This document shows positions 36,937-46,583 of a DNA stretch of 64,000 nt, in pieces. The translations under genes and the position numbers were made by a program. The stretch is from Lachancea kluyveri NRRL Y-12651 (taxonomy: Eukaryota > Ascomycota > Saccharomycetes > Saccharomycetales > Saccharomycetaceae): assembly GCA_000149225.2 (NCBI GenBank), contig CM000690.1:124001-188000 (forward strand), given 5' to 3'. Below the pieces are notes generated by a model. It had not been told where the DNA came from. It ran no database searches and was given only the letters and a program-made list of their open reading frames with translations. The first letter of the stretch is position 1, and every line of letters begins with the position of its first letter.

Positions 36937-39630
36937 CTAATCTTCTTCATCGAACGGATTAATTTTTTCCTCCTGCAAATTTTTGTAGGATGGTGGAGGA
37001 GCTGTCCAAGATATTTTACCTTTTTCATTAAAAGCAGCACCTTCGTCTGATATTTCCACTATTCCGTGCAACTTGGCAATCTCAGTAGTAGACCATCCAT
37101 ATGGGTCACGAGGAATCCACAAGTATGGGCACTTGGCACTCACAGCAGGATAGTCGTAAGCATGTGCATTGTCTGAATCATTTGAGTTTTCATCTGGATC
37201 TGGTAAGCTGTAAATTTCGGGTAGTCTGGTCTTTGCCACTTTGTAAGCGTTATAGATATGTGGTAGGAAGTACCTTTTCCAGAATGGTGCTGGGGGAACC
37301 GGAGATGTATCACCGTCTGCCAGTAAAGGTACTGTGATCAAGTTATTTTCATTACCAGAAACAATATTCTCATTGATCTCGTAAGTGTTTTCACTCAAAA
37401 CGCTGCTGGTTCTCTGATCTAGCTGCATGGAATTGCGTGGGTGATATTTCTTAACTGGGAAGTGAGGCAGCTCCTTAATTTCATCACGGTCTTGAGCTTT
37501 GTTAGAATAAATGTTAACAAAAGATGGCGTGTCGGATTTGCCATCCAACGGTTTCATTGTATCCACTGGCACGAACTGCATCAAGTGATCAAAGGCAGCA
37601 TTTAAGTTGATATGGACAAATACGGTCACACCCAGGCAGATGGCTTGGAGGACAATTGGACCCCAGCCCTTACCGACAACAAACAAACCCAATAGACAAA
37701 TTTGACCAATGTATAGGCCAACCAAGGTCTGGAACAGAGCCCTTGGGTAGTGAATACCACGGGAGTCTGGAGATTCTTCAAAAACGTACGTCAGATTGTA
37801 CAAGTAAGCAACATAAAGCAGGAAAAAACCGACAGCAGCAAATATCAGGATAATTGGAGAAATGATGGCATACGAGAAGACAACAACAGCCAAATTTGTA
37901 TAGACGGGGAAGGTAGTACCCCAAGACATAGCACTTAAGCCGGTGAATCTACCCCACAACTTTCTGGCAGTGTTGTCTAAGAAAAAGCCTAAAACGTAGA
38001 ATAAGATTAGCGGAACAACTTGTAGCAAAGCACCAGAAGAGACACTGAGACCTTGCAAAAGGGTGTAGGAGATATAGAAGTTTGATGACAATGGCAAGTT
38101 ACTAGCCAGCATGCTCATAGCGCTGGTTGGTTTCTCGATGATTGCGGTGACAGTAGAAGTTGCAGAGGACGATATTGTAGTAACCAAGAACACCTGGATG
38201 ACCTGAAAAGCGAAGAAGGCCTGTTGAGTGAAATGTTCAACGTGCTGGACAGATGGTGAACCAGAAACCAATGCCATTTTTCTAATAAAGATTGGGAGCA
38301 GCATCATCAGAACAGCCAATGCCACAGTTGGAGCCAAGGAAGTTAATATACCGAATAGCTTATGTGGTAGTTTGTTGAGGAACTCCAACCAATGCAACTT
38401 GTCCATCAAGTAAGAGATATTGGAAACCATACCAACAAAAGCAACCGGAAATGCCCACAAAACAACAAGCGCAACAATAGCTGTCATTGATCCAAACTTT
38501 CTGACCAGCCTTTCCCACCAAAACATTCTCATGTTAAACCACATAACGTGTTTGGGCTCAATCCCGGCGTAAGCTGGTGTCATCTGTAGTCCAGTATGAT
38601 GCGTGACTGCTTGAACTGCCATTTGAGCAGCGTACTGTGATTCAAATTCGACAAAGACCGAATTGAAGGGCTTAGAATCCATATGAGAAGCTTGCAACTC
38701 CTCAATTTCAGCATTTAACAAAGGCAGCTGCTCCTTAATGTAATCGATAGTGTCGACTTTTTTACCAAAAATAGGTTTCAAACGATGAGTTGGCCTTTTA
38801 TTATCAGGAACGTAATCGCTGATGTTATTGGACACAGCACCTGGCGCCTTCTTTTGCTGTTTAATAACTGCTTTCATACCCTGCCTCAAATAAGCAGTTT
38901 CTGCAGCTTCCAACTTCATTGCCATGTTATCTCTATCGTTAACTTTCTTGCTTAGCTCAGAAGCGCCCCGTGTAATCCAGATTCTTTTAACACCCGTAAA
39001 CAACTTGGGAAATTCGGATTCTGAAAGATATTGATCGGGAACGTTTTGAAATAGGACGGTTCTGGATGACAGTTTTTTGGCATAACGTGGAGATGCCAAA
39101 ACAGCCTGTCTCAGAGAAGTATAGTAGGTCAATTCTCTGTAAACAACAAACAGAAACCCCCAAAAAAATACCCAGCCAACAAAAACATGAGCATAGTAAC
39201 GCCCACGGTGTTTAACGTTAGAATAAGCAAGTTGATCTAACCCAGTCTTTCCAGTACCATTAGCAGCATTGATTGGAAGTAAAATAGGAAGTATCCACAA
39301 TGTAGAAACAGCACAGAAGGTAGCGATGATGTAAAGATACCTGATAAAGAAGTAGCCATCTAAACCTGCCTGTTGAATGATGAAGTTATCTGATTTTTTT
39401 AACAGTGGTATGAACCACTGCCATAAACCACTTGGTAATGGTTCTGGCCTTTTTTCCTCGTTGATCAACTTGAAAGACGATTTTGGCTGATAGATTCTTT
39501 TCAGTTTCAGCCTCAACAGAAGAAATGCCGTAAGAAAAACACCAAAAATGGCTCCGTTGGAGACAATTGCCGTCACAAATTGCTCTGTGGACATAGGCCT
39601 CCTCTGATCATTCTCTGTGTCGCCTGCCAT
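36937..39630 (-). CDS. RSN1: Rsn1-type OSCA/TMEM63 family membrane protein
   Basis: 897 residues from the ATG at 39630 (S. cerevisiae Rsn1 953). A longer frame starts only at a TTG. About ten membrane segments fit the DUF221 (CSC1/OSCA/TMEM63) fold: one N-terminal segment (AIFGVFLTAFLLLRLKLKRIY), two more before a large cytosolic domain (KTVLFQNVP-type RRM-like part), then the channel-forming block starting at MTAIVALVVLWAFPVAFVGM. The conserved FNSVFVEFESQYAAQMAVQ precedes it. Rsn1 is a plasma-membrane protein linked to exocytosis (suppressor of sro7 sodium sensitivity). The cytosolic tail ends in an acidic EEKINPFDEED, possibly an endocytic or exit signal. Confidence 0.92.
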   Translation of the reverse strand: MAGDTENDQRRPMSTEQFVTAIVSNGAIFGVFLTAFLLLRLKLKRIYQPKSSFKLINEEKRPEPLPSGLWQWFIPLLKKSDNFIIQQAGLDGYFFIRYLYIIATFCAVSTLWILPILLPINAANGTGKTGLDQLAYSNVKHRGRYYAHVFVGWVFFWGFLFVVYRELTYYTSLRQAVLASPRYAKKLSSRTVLFQNVPDQYLSESEFPKLFTGVKRIWITRGASELSKKVNDRDNMAMKLEAAETAYLRQGMKAVIKQQKKAPGAVSNNISDYVPDNKRPTHRLKPIFGKKVDTIDYIKEQLPLLNAEIEELQASHMDSKPFNSVFVEFESQYAAQMAVQAVTHHTGLQMTPAYAGIEPKHVMWFNMRMFWWERLVRKFGSMTAIVALVVLWAFPVAFVGMVSNISYLMDKLHWLEFLNKLPHKLFGILTSLAPTVALAVLMMLLPIFIRKMALVSGSPSVQHVEHFTQQAFFAFQVIQVFLVTTISSSATSTVTAIIEKPTSAMSMLASNLPLSSNFYISYTLLQGLSVSSGALLQVVPLILFYVLGFFLDNTARKLWGRFTGLSAMSWGTTFPVYTNLAVVVFSYAIISPIILIFAAVGFFLLYVAYLYNLTYVFEESPDSRGIHYPRALFQTLVGLYIGQICLLGLFVVGKGWGPIVLQAICLGVTVFVHINLNAAFDHLMQFVPVDTMKPLDGKSDTPSFVNIYSNKAQDRDEIKELPHFPVKKYHPRNSMQLDQRTSSVLSENTYEINENIVSGNENNLITVPLLADGDTSPVPPAPFWKRYFLPHIYNAYKVAKTRLPEIYSLPDPDENSNDSDNAHAYDYPAVSAKCPYLWIPRDPYGWSTTEIAKLHGIVEISDEGAAFNEKGKISWTAPPPSYKNLQEEKINPFDEED

Positions 39631-41034
39631 GGTTCTCAATCTCTGGCTATCGTTTCTGACCAATACATAGGGTTAAGAGTGAAACTAAAGCTGTTTAGTA
39701 TTTTGATTCAGTATCTGTTTACGTTGTCAATGAGTTCAAGATCCCGTAAAAAAGAAAAGAGGATGATTGAGTAAGTGCTACGCATGTGTCTTAACATGAT
39801 GTGTGGGTTGTGCCTGCATAGAATATTGTTAATCGAAACTGAAACGTGTGTTTCACGAGAAATTCTAAGCCAAGATGGTCGAGAAATAACAGAAAAAAAG
39901 AAAGATATTAACCATAAATTATGCTAAGGCCGACGGTAATTGAGCCGGTTAAGTAATAAGTAATAGCTTCTTGTAGCCCGCTACAGAGTGTTGTCGATCA
40001 TAGCTAAATAGGCTCGATTTCAAACGCTGAGTCGAGGAACATTTATTTATGTATAGTCAACATTCAAATTGATAACGTCAGCACTGGAGCGGTTAGAGTA
40101 AAGAAGTTTAAGCTACGACCTGAATCAGCAGTGAACTTTTTTTTTCTCGTGTTAAAAAAGGATTTCTTTGCTAGTTAAGTAGTGTATGACTTTTTAACGT
40201 CAGTTTAAGGTTTTCTCAGAAGAGTCGGCTGGTAACCGCGACATTGTAGCCGTGTCTTCGAATCCTCTAACAAGCCCATTAACAAAAATGACAAGCTGGC
40301 TCTGACGCCCCTTAGTATATTAAAGTGAGAAAAGATCATTGATATAAGCCGATTCACACCAACTTTTGAAAATAGGCACTGCGCAGGTTGCGAGGCCAAA
40401 ACAAGTGATTCTTTATTAACCTGCCAGAGGAAGCACGTTTAGTCCAAATAATTTGGCTTATTGTATGATGACTTAGCACACTGAATCCAGTTATTGTATC
40501 TATCCATTTGTGGTCATTTTTTCAATGTTCATTAATTACATAATGCTAAAAATTGGAATAAGTTCTGAAACTAGTAGCATTCCGAGATATCTCAAAAATT
40601 CCGTACCAGTTACATTCTAGACACTGAAGTAATAGAAGTTCGGCAAAGAAGTACTCATCCAGTGAGGCCTATTATTTGTGAGGTGCGCATCTGTTTTAAA
40701 CTTTTTGGCATTTAATCAGTATTCATGAGATCCTTTTTTTTTATTAATACACCCACACACACATGCGCTCATCGCTCGGGTATTGGGCACGTGATGGTTT
40801 TGTCACCCGAAGAAATAACATTAAGTCATTAGACATTTGAATCTGATGTGTATGATTGGATATATACATTGATATATGTGTATATATATAAGCGCGACAA
40901 CACCGTACACAACCTCCGAGCGATCACAGATCCGCACAACAAAGGCTGAAAGAGGTATGCAAAACTTGAGAGAAGAACACGAACCTTTGTACAAATGGAA
41001 TAGCTGTGCTGAACACCTCAAGCCACCGAAAACT
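39631..41034. other. long RSN1-YMR265C intergenic region
   Basis: About 1.4 kb forming a divergent promoter region. A 64-codon minus frame (40205-40399) starts with TTG and is rejected. A short CA repeat lies near 40749-40762, a CDEI/Cbf1-like CACGTGAT at 40788-40795, and an alternating TA stretch at 40859-40890 that could serve as TATA for the downstream gene. No RNA gene could be folded here with confidence. Confidence 0.5.
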
Positions 41035-42375
41035 ATGTCCCGGTCGCAGGTAAAGCGAATTCACATCTACGACTTTGATAACACTTTGTTCAAGTCACCA
41101 GCCCCAAACCCTAACTTACTCTCAAAGTACATGGTGAACATTCTCACCGACCCCCAAAAATTGAGCAACGGTGGTTGGTGGAGTGAACCACGTTTTCTAC
41201 AAGAGCTTATCAAGGAGTGGGCTATTCGGCGATCCAGGATTTTGTCCGTGGATAAACAAGCTTTAGAAGCCTTAGATCATGAATATTGGAACAAAGATAT
41301 CGTGGAACTGTCCTATTTGTCTCAAATTGAACCGGGAACTATATCTGTTCTTATGACCGGAAGAAAGGAAGTGTTTTTCCACGATATTATCGGCGAGGTA
41401 CTAGACAATCCCGTATTCGGATATGCCGATTTACAATTTCACGCTGTATTTTTGAAAAAACCCAACTATGAAACGACAATGAAATACAAGACCAGCTGTA
41501 TCACCGAACTTTTGGATCATTATGACCAAGTGGAGGAAATTACATTGTACGATGATAGAATCAGACAATTGGATGGATTCCAGAAGTTTTTGAATGAATA
41601 TGTAGAGGCAATAAGGCCCAACTTGCAATACAACTTGGTACACGTTCCGGGTATAATTAAATACCTGGATCCTAGGCACGAAAGGCGTATCATCGGGGAT
41701 ATTGTAGAAGAGCATAACTTTGATGTCGACTGCAAGAGGCATGGCAAACCTACTCTACGTAGGCAAAACACCCCGTCCAACTTTGACATGACCAAAATGG
41801 GAATCAGAGAGAGACGGCTGGGTGCTTCATATATGCTTACCGGCTTAAGTTGCAAGAAGGTAGTGCAATTTACCCTAAAAGAATACATTTGCGTTCTAGG
41901 TGGGGAAGAGCAGCTGAATACAATCCATTTTCATCCAAGGTCCATCATGGCGACTCAAAAGGGTTGTACCACTACAAAACTAGAAGCAGCCAAGATTATA
42001 ATGGGTTGTGATAAGGAGTTAAGTGAGGATGTGGTTGACGCATGCGTGTATGAGATGAACCATGGAATTGAAGACAGTAAAGTACAGTGGAAACTGACTG
42101 AATTTGGTCACTACAATAAGACATTGTTCGTGTTCAAAGTAGAGCCTGTTCCCAAAAGCCGTTACATTTACACTGAATTCCCTTATCCTTTACTGGTTGT
42201 TGGTACCAAGGATGGCTTCAGTACTGAGATTAGCGAGATTTACAACATTGGAGAATTTCGTTGGCTTCCAGTGAGAGAAGATATATTTATAGACACATAT
42301 TTTGGTTATGATTTCAGAATTTGTGATGTACACAAGAGGACCAAGAAGAAGCGTTGGGCAAGCTCACGCTACTAA
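41035..42375 (+). CDS. homologue of S. cerevisiae YMR265C, HAD-like protein of unknown function
   Basis: 446 residues from the ATG at 41035, opening MSRSQVKRIHIYDFDNTLF. The HAD motif I DFDNTLF (D13, D15) and a following SVLMTGRKEVFF segment (HAD motif II-like Thr) identify the N-terminal phosphatase-type fold. The C-terminal part (GEEQLNTIHFHPRSIMATQKG, then EFPYPLLVVGTKDGF) is a separate domain. The family (DUF2410) has been described as HAD domains of Swiss-army-knife RNA-repair proteins; I rely on memory for this. The frame is open 53 codons further to an ATG at 40876 inside a TATATA stretch; the shorter start fits the 461-residue yeast protein better. Confidence 0.85.
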   Translation: MSRSQVKRIHIYDFDNTLFKSPAPNPNLLSKYMVNILTDPQKLSNGGWWSEPRFLQELIKEWAIRRSRILSVDKQALEALDHEYWNKDIVELSYLSQIEPGTISVLMTGRKEVFFHDIIGEVLDNPVFGYADLQFHAVFLKKPNYETTMKYKTSCITELLDHYDQVEEITLYDDRIRQLDGFQKFLNEYVEAIRPNLQYNLVHVPGIIKYLDPRHERRIIGDIVEEHNFDVDCKRHGKPTLRRQNTPSNFDMTKMGIRERRLGASYMLTGLSCKKVVQFTLKEYICVLGGEEQLNTIHFHPRSIMATQKGCTTTKLEAAKIIMGCDKELSEDVVDACVYEMNHGIEDSKVQWKLTEFGHYNKTLFVFKVEPVPKSRYIYTEFPYPLLVVGTKDGFSTEISEIYNIGEFRWLPVREDIFIDTYFGYDFRICDVHKRTKKKRWASSRY

Positions 42376-42453
42376 TACACCGAATATTAAGAAAACATTC
42401 AGAGTATTTTTTTTTTTTTTTGCAATATATAGATGTTGGGAACTTCATTTAGC

Positions 42454-42622
42454 GAGTGTCAAGGATGAAGCATGAAACTCGTAACAAACAAAGAGTCCAA
42501 GAGGACCACTAGGCAAATGCCCATTTGAAATGGCCTCCTCAGATAGCAGTTCATATCAGCACAATAACGGCACCAATAGAATATTGAAAGAATCTATCAG
42601 GAATTTGACTGATGTGCTAGGA
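42454..42622 (-). ncRNA. snR85: predicted H/ACA snoRNA, snR85-like
   Basis: On the minus strand a 5' hairpin folds by hand. The lower stem pairs 42619-42613 with 42563-42557 (7 bp), the upper stem 42600-42593 with 42580-42573 (8 bp, two wobbles), and the loop is 12 nt. The pocket has AGUCAAAUU (42610-42602) and GCCG (42571-42568). These complement 18S rRNA on both sides of the U pair containing U1181 (CGGC-UU-AAUUUGACU), the pseudouridine assigned to snR85. An H box AUAUGA (42556-42551) starts 16 nt after the upper stem. A 3' lower stem (42541-42536 with 42465-42460) abuts an ACA at 42459-42457. About 170 nt, as for yeast snR85, which I recall lying between NUP188 and CAC2. Ends are approximate and the inner 3' hairpin is unsettled. 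Confidence 0.6.
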
Positions 42623-43126
42623 TTAAGAATGGGAAAGATAGAATATAAATCTAATTGGACTAGAAGGAGAGAGCCACTTTCCAATTAGAAGGTATCTTCT
42701 GATACACTTTTACATTGTCGATCTGAATTGAACCAAAAAGTAACATGAAGAAGGAAGGAAAGATCAGATTTGGAAAATTTTCTTTTTGAAGAAAATCTAA
42801 AAAAAAAAACGTAAATAATGATATTAATATTTCAACAAGCTGGCATTATTAGCATAAAAGGCATACACATCCATATATATACAGTCCAGTTATGCACAAA
42901 GGAGGTGAAAAAATTGGATATCATAATCGGGGGCGTATTTTTGTTTACCTAATATGTATATATAGCATGACAGCTGTCTTGTTTTTTCTCATAACTTCCT
43001 CTGTAGAATCGTATATTACTTTATATACTTCGCATTACATCGGCGCGTTAGTTTGAAAAATTGATTTACCCAGACACGTACTGGTCTTGTAACATCAAAA
43101 GGCGCAAAGAAAGCCAACTAAGCATT
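42623..43126. other. intergenic region upstream of CAC2
   Basis: About 500 bp between the predicted snoRNA and CAC2. It should hold a divergent promoter for both. It is AT rich, with an A run at about 42800-42810 and TATA-like stretches near 42876 and 42956. No gene was seen. Between YMR265C and the snoRNA a 15-T run lies at 42407-42421. Confidence 0.5.
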
Positions 43127-44737
43127 ATGGAGGCTGCTAACTTGCAGATTTATTGGCACGAATCTCAACCTATTTACAGCTTATGCTTTCAGCCTACTCC
43201 TTCTGAGGCTACCGGCGATCGTAGACTAGTGACTGCGGGTGGTGATAACAAGATTCGCGTGTGGCAGTTGAACTTTTCAGAAGAAAATAAGTACAAAGTT
43301 GATACAATTGATTTCCTTTCATCACTAACTCAACACGAACAGGCGGTAAATGTTGCTAGGTTTGATTCAAAGGGTGAAATACTGGCTACTGCTGGTGATG
43401 ATGGTCTACTGCTGTTATGGAAGAAAAACAACACCATTGTTAAAGAATTTGGTATAGACGACGAAGAATTTGCCGATTTCAAAGAATCGTGGTACATTCT
43501 AAAGAGGTTACGGTCCAGTTCTTCTGCTGGTGCATCAGAGGTTTACGATTTATGCTGGAGTCCCGACAACAGATACATCGTCACCGGGTCAATGGATAAT
43601 ACGGTTCGTATATTTGACACCGAAGATGGAAGTTGTATCTCACAAACTCTGGGGCATAGTCACTATGTACAAGGTGTTGTATGGGACCCTCAAGACGAAT
43701 TCATTATCTCACAATCTGCTGATAGGTCCGTTCACATCTATAAAATTATTAGGGATCAGGAAAAGGGACTTGTGGGATTGAAACTAAGTAACAAAATTAC
43801 CAAAGGAGATTTGCCTTGCCGTAAGACGTCTGACCCAAAGGAACTGGATCGTAACTCGTTAAAGACGGCTTACCTTTTTCACAACGAGACATTGCCATCT
43901 TTCTTTAGACGACTAACCATGTCACCATGTGGTAGTCTATTATGTGTCCCAACAGGTATTTTTAAAAACAGTGAAAGTGGCTCAGAAAGCAATAGTAGTG
44001 AATTTGCAAATGCGGTGTATATTTACACAAGGTCCTCTTTGGTACACAGCAGCAACAAGCCGGTCATATGCTTACCCTTTCTCAAAAAACCAGCCCTGGC
44101 AATATCTTTTAATCCCAACTACTACAAGTTAACCAAAGACTCTCTTCCATGCATAAATTTGCCATACAAATTGGTATACGCTGTGGCCACATCAAATGAG
44201 GTGCTGATATACGATACTGAGTCAGTTAAACCGCTTGCAGTCATCGGTAATTTGCACTACACACCATTAACCGATGTCAACTGGTGCCAAGATGGCAATT
44301 TGCTGATGATCTCTTCTACCGATGGTTTCTGCTCTTACGTCTCTATAAAAGACGGATTATTAGGTGAGGTATGGACAGATAGTACTACAACTTTAGAAAG
44401 AGATGATGTGGCAGCTAAGACCGACAAAAAGGGAGTAATGGCAAACAGTGTAAACCACTTGATAACTAAAAGGAAGAATTGCTTCAAAGATCACAAAACC
44501 TCTGTTTCGGAAACGAAAACAAAGAAAGCCAAAAAGGTAATGTCAACGATTGCTTCGGAAACTTCCACTGTAGACCCGGTAGCCTCAAAGAATGACGCTA
44601 CTGACAAAAAGAATGACGCTCTCCAAACAGACAGTCAGGAACCCAAATTACCTGATCAAAAAGTTTCTGCTGCAAATGTAAATGAGAAACCTAAGCGCAG
44701 GGTGCAGCCCATACTAGTATCCAAAGAAACTAAGTAA
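43127..44737 (+). CDS. CAC2: Cac2, WD40 subunit of chromatin assembly factor CAF-1
   Basis: 536 residues from the ATG at 43127 (a longer frame starts only at TTG); S. cerevisiae Cac2 has 468. It opens MEAANLQIYWHESQPIYSLCFQ, nearly as in yeast. WD40 blades are visible (RLVTAGGDNKIRVW, LATAGDDGLLLLW, YIVTGSMDNTVRIFD, FIISQSADRSVHIY), along with YLFHNETLPSFFRRLTMSPCG. The seven-blade propeller of CAF-1 p60 type helps Cac1-Cac3 deposit H3-H4 on replicating DNA. The last roughly 85 residues form a Lys/Thr-rich tail (ETKTKKAKKV, KNDATDKKNDA) that is longer than in S. cerevisiae. Confidence 0.95.
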   Translation: MEAANLQIYWHESQPIYSLCFQPTPSEATGDRRLVTAGGDNKIRVWQLNFSEENKYKVDTIDFLSSLTQHEQAVNVARFDSKGEILATAGDDGLLLLWKKNNTIVKEFGIDDEEFADFKESWYILKRLRSSSSAGASEVYDLCWSPDNRYIVTGSMDNTVRIFDTEDGSCISQTLGHSHYVQGVVWDPQDEFIISQSADRSVHIYKIIRDQEKGLVGLKLSNKITKGDLPCRKTSDPKELDRNSLKTAYLFHNETLPSFFRRLTMSPCGSLLCVPTGIFKNSESGSESNSSEFANAVYIYTRSSLVHSSNKPVICLPFLKKPALAISFNPNYYKLTKDSLPCINLPYKLVYAVATSNEVLIYDTESVKPLAVIGNLHYTPLTDVNWCQDGNLLMISSTDGFCSYVSIKDGLLGEVWTDSTTTLERDDVAAKTDKKGVMANSVNHLITKRKNCFKDHKTSVSETKTKKAKKVMSTIASETSTVDPVASKNDATDKKNDALQTDSQEPKLPDQKVSAANVNEKPKRRVQPILVSKETK

Positions 44738-45166
44738 TTTAATACGTAAGTAAATTCTTGGGTAAGGAAAAAAGCTGCTTAACAATCGTAACGCACGAAT
44801 GATTCTTTTTCTAAATCTTTCTGGACCCTCAGTCCCATCCACCCACCCACCACATGCGTTATGTGAAGGGTTTCTTTAGATACTGTTTTTTTTCTTGGCA
44901 GGGTTCAGGATTTCAGCAACAAGTATGAAAAATATATACCAACTGAAGCTGGAAACATACTAGAAACAAATAATAACATCAGTGTATATCATCATGTACG
45001 ATTGTGCGATGCACGTATACTGGGCATTTTAAAATACTAAAGTGTATATCGAGGACGAACACAGGACGTTTCCTGAAAATCTTTCTATCCAAAATGGTTT
45101 CTGTATGTACATTTCGGATACCAAGAGTACTTATATAGCGATACGATGTATACAAAATCAAAAGTT
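44738..45166. other. CAC2-CUE1 convergent intergenic region
   Basis: 429 bp between two 3' ends. A minus frame of 60 codons begins with TTG and is not accepted. Nothing else was recognised. Confidence 0.5.
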
Positions 45167-45778
45167 TTATTGTCTCAATAAAGACGATAAATCTTGATCA
45201 TTTTTCAAACGTTGTTCCATCCTTTTTCTAGCCTGCCAGACTAGGAACTTTTTCCTTTCTTCAATAGTTAGTTCTGCGTATTCTTCTCCATCTAGATCAT
45301 CGTTTGGATCCACGTTATATTTGGCAAGCAAGTTGTCAGCCTTGATGTTGTCCCTCTTTCTTGGATCCGATGGTTCGATGGCAGCTGTGTTGGTTGCAGT
45401 TTGTTCAGGAGAATTACTGTTTGAAGAGTTTTGTTCTGGTTGATAGCCTGGTGGGTAGAGAAAGGCATCTCCTCTCAAGTATTTTTCGACTGTTTCTTCG
45501 ACAGATCCGGTACGTTCCAAATCATACTTGATTTGCGCCACGTGTAAATTTGGTGCAAGGCTTTGAACAACCTCAATCATATCAGGGGTCACCCGTCTTC
45601 TTGCTCTTCTCCTTGAGGCTGTTTGTCTTTGAGCAGAAGCAGAGACTACTGGATTGCCTGTGGTGCCATTAACTGTTGCATGTTGGACGGAAGGATGAGA
45701 GTCCGATTTGGTAAACCACTTTAGAAAGAGAAAAGATACAATTAAAACAGCAAGGAAAGTGAATGACGATTGATCCAT
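45167..45778 (-). CDS. CUE1: Cue1-type ER anchor and activator of Ubc7
   Basis: 203 residues, the same length as S. cerevisiae Cue1. A single N-terminal membrane segment ([17 protein letters not shown], about 6-22) is followed by a basic linker, a CUE domain near 63-105 ([28 protein letters not shown] in parts, [12 protein letters not shown]), then the Ubc7-binding region (DNLLAKYNV ... [21 protein letters not shown]) at 145-203. It recruits and activates Ubc7 at the ER for ERAD with Hrd1 and Doa10. The full Ubc7-binding region makes this Cue1-like rather than the shorter Cue4. One gene stands at the position of both. Confidence 0.95.
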   Translation of the reverse strand: MDQSSFTFLAVLIVSFLFLKWFTKSDSHPSVQHATVNGTTGNPVVSASAQRQTASRRRARRRVTPDMIEVVQSLAPNLHVAQIKYDLERTGSVEETVEKYLRGDAFLYPPGYQPEQNSSNSNSPEQTATNTAAIEPSDPRKRDNIKADNLLAKYNVDPNDDLDGEEYAELTIEERKKFLVWQARKRMEQRLKNDQDLSSLLRQ

Positions 45779-45964
45779 GACAAATTCTATTGTTTATCTG
45801 TCTTTTTACTAAATGCTGTAGGATGCGCCAAGTGGCACTTTGAGAAATTTCCAAAGTGGCCAATCACCCGTATCCAAAGACTGTTCACGTGTGGCAAAAT
45901 CGTACATCACAAATCCCTTTCGAAAACACTATATTATACATAAGAATTCAGGCGTACATACTAT

Positions 45965-46474
45965 CTATCCTCTAAATTCCATTCTGAACTTTTTCTTCTG
46001 GTTTTTGACCTTGTAGATGAATGCGGGTATACACTCCGTTTCCTTGACACTGTATGCGGTGAAATGCCTTTTGACTTCCATGGCCAGTTCCCTCTTGCTC
46101 ACTCTCGAGTCTGGAACACCTTTTTGATTCCGCCTAAAGGAATAAGTCTTTGTACCCAAATCAGAGCCAAGTAGATAGCCCTGGATTGACATGTTATCTT
46201 CTAAAGGTAAATGAAAGTGGTCCTTGTAGCGGCGTAGAAAGTCATCTGAATATGACTCGAAATTAGCTGGGTGAGGCTGAGGTGTATTATCGGGATGATT
46301 GCTGTGGATATGTGTCTTTACCAATTCTTTCAAGTACTGTTGCTGAGCAGCCGTTAGCCTCTGCTTTCCGCCCGATCTTGTGTTGGATGAAGCAGCAGAA
46401 CCGTGGCCTGCAGAGTTAGTGTTTCTGGACTTGGATTCTGACTCAGAGTTAGAGTTATGGGACCTTGGAGGCAT
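45965..46474 (-). CDS. SAP30: Sap30, subunit of the Rpd3L histone deacetylase complex
   Basis: 169 residues (201 in S. cerevisiae, where the N-terminus carries long Asn runs absent here). The N-terminal 35 residues are Ser/Asn rich. The conserved Sap30 Sin3-binding domain runs from KQRLTAAQQQYLKELV to the end, with DDFLRRYKDHFHL, LQGYLLGS-like IQGYLLGSDLGTKTYS, and PAFIYKVKNQKKKFRMEFRG. It bridges Sin3 and Rpd3 in transcriptional repression. It is tandem with CUE1 (186 bp) and the YMR262W homologue (109 bp). Confidence 0.95.
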   Translation of the reverse strand: MPPRSHNSNSESESKSRNTNSAGHGSAASSNTRSGGKQRLTAAQQQYLKELVKTHIHSNHPDNTPQPHPANFESYSDDFLRRYKDHFHLPLEDNMSIQGYLLGSDLGTKTYSFRRNQKGVPDSRVSKRELAMEVKRHFTAYSVKETECIPAFIYKVKNQKKKFRMEFRG

Positions 46475-46583
46475 TCTTTTCTGTAACTCTTTCTACTGTT
46501 GTGACTGTTGTTTGTTCATACCTGACGCCTTTTTTTTTCGAGGGGATATCGTTATAAGATATTTTCGTCCGATGAGTAAACAA

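Noticed and set aside
40205-40399. 64-codon minus-strand frame in the RSN1-YMR265C gap.
   Set aside because: TTG start and no protein-like conservation.
42530-42688. 52-codon ATG ORF on the plus strand that looks protein-like.
   Set aside because: It lies antisense to the predicted H/ACA snoRNA, whose stems and guide segments explain the sequence; no homologue is known.
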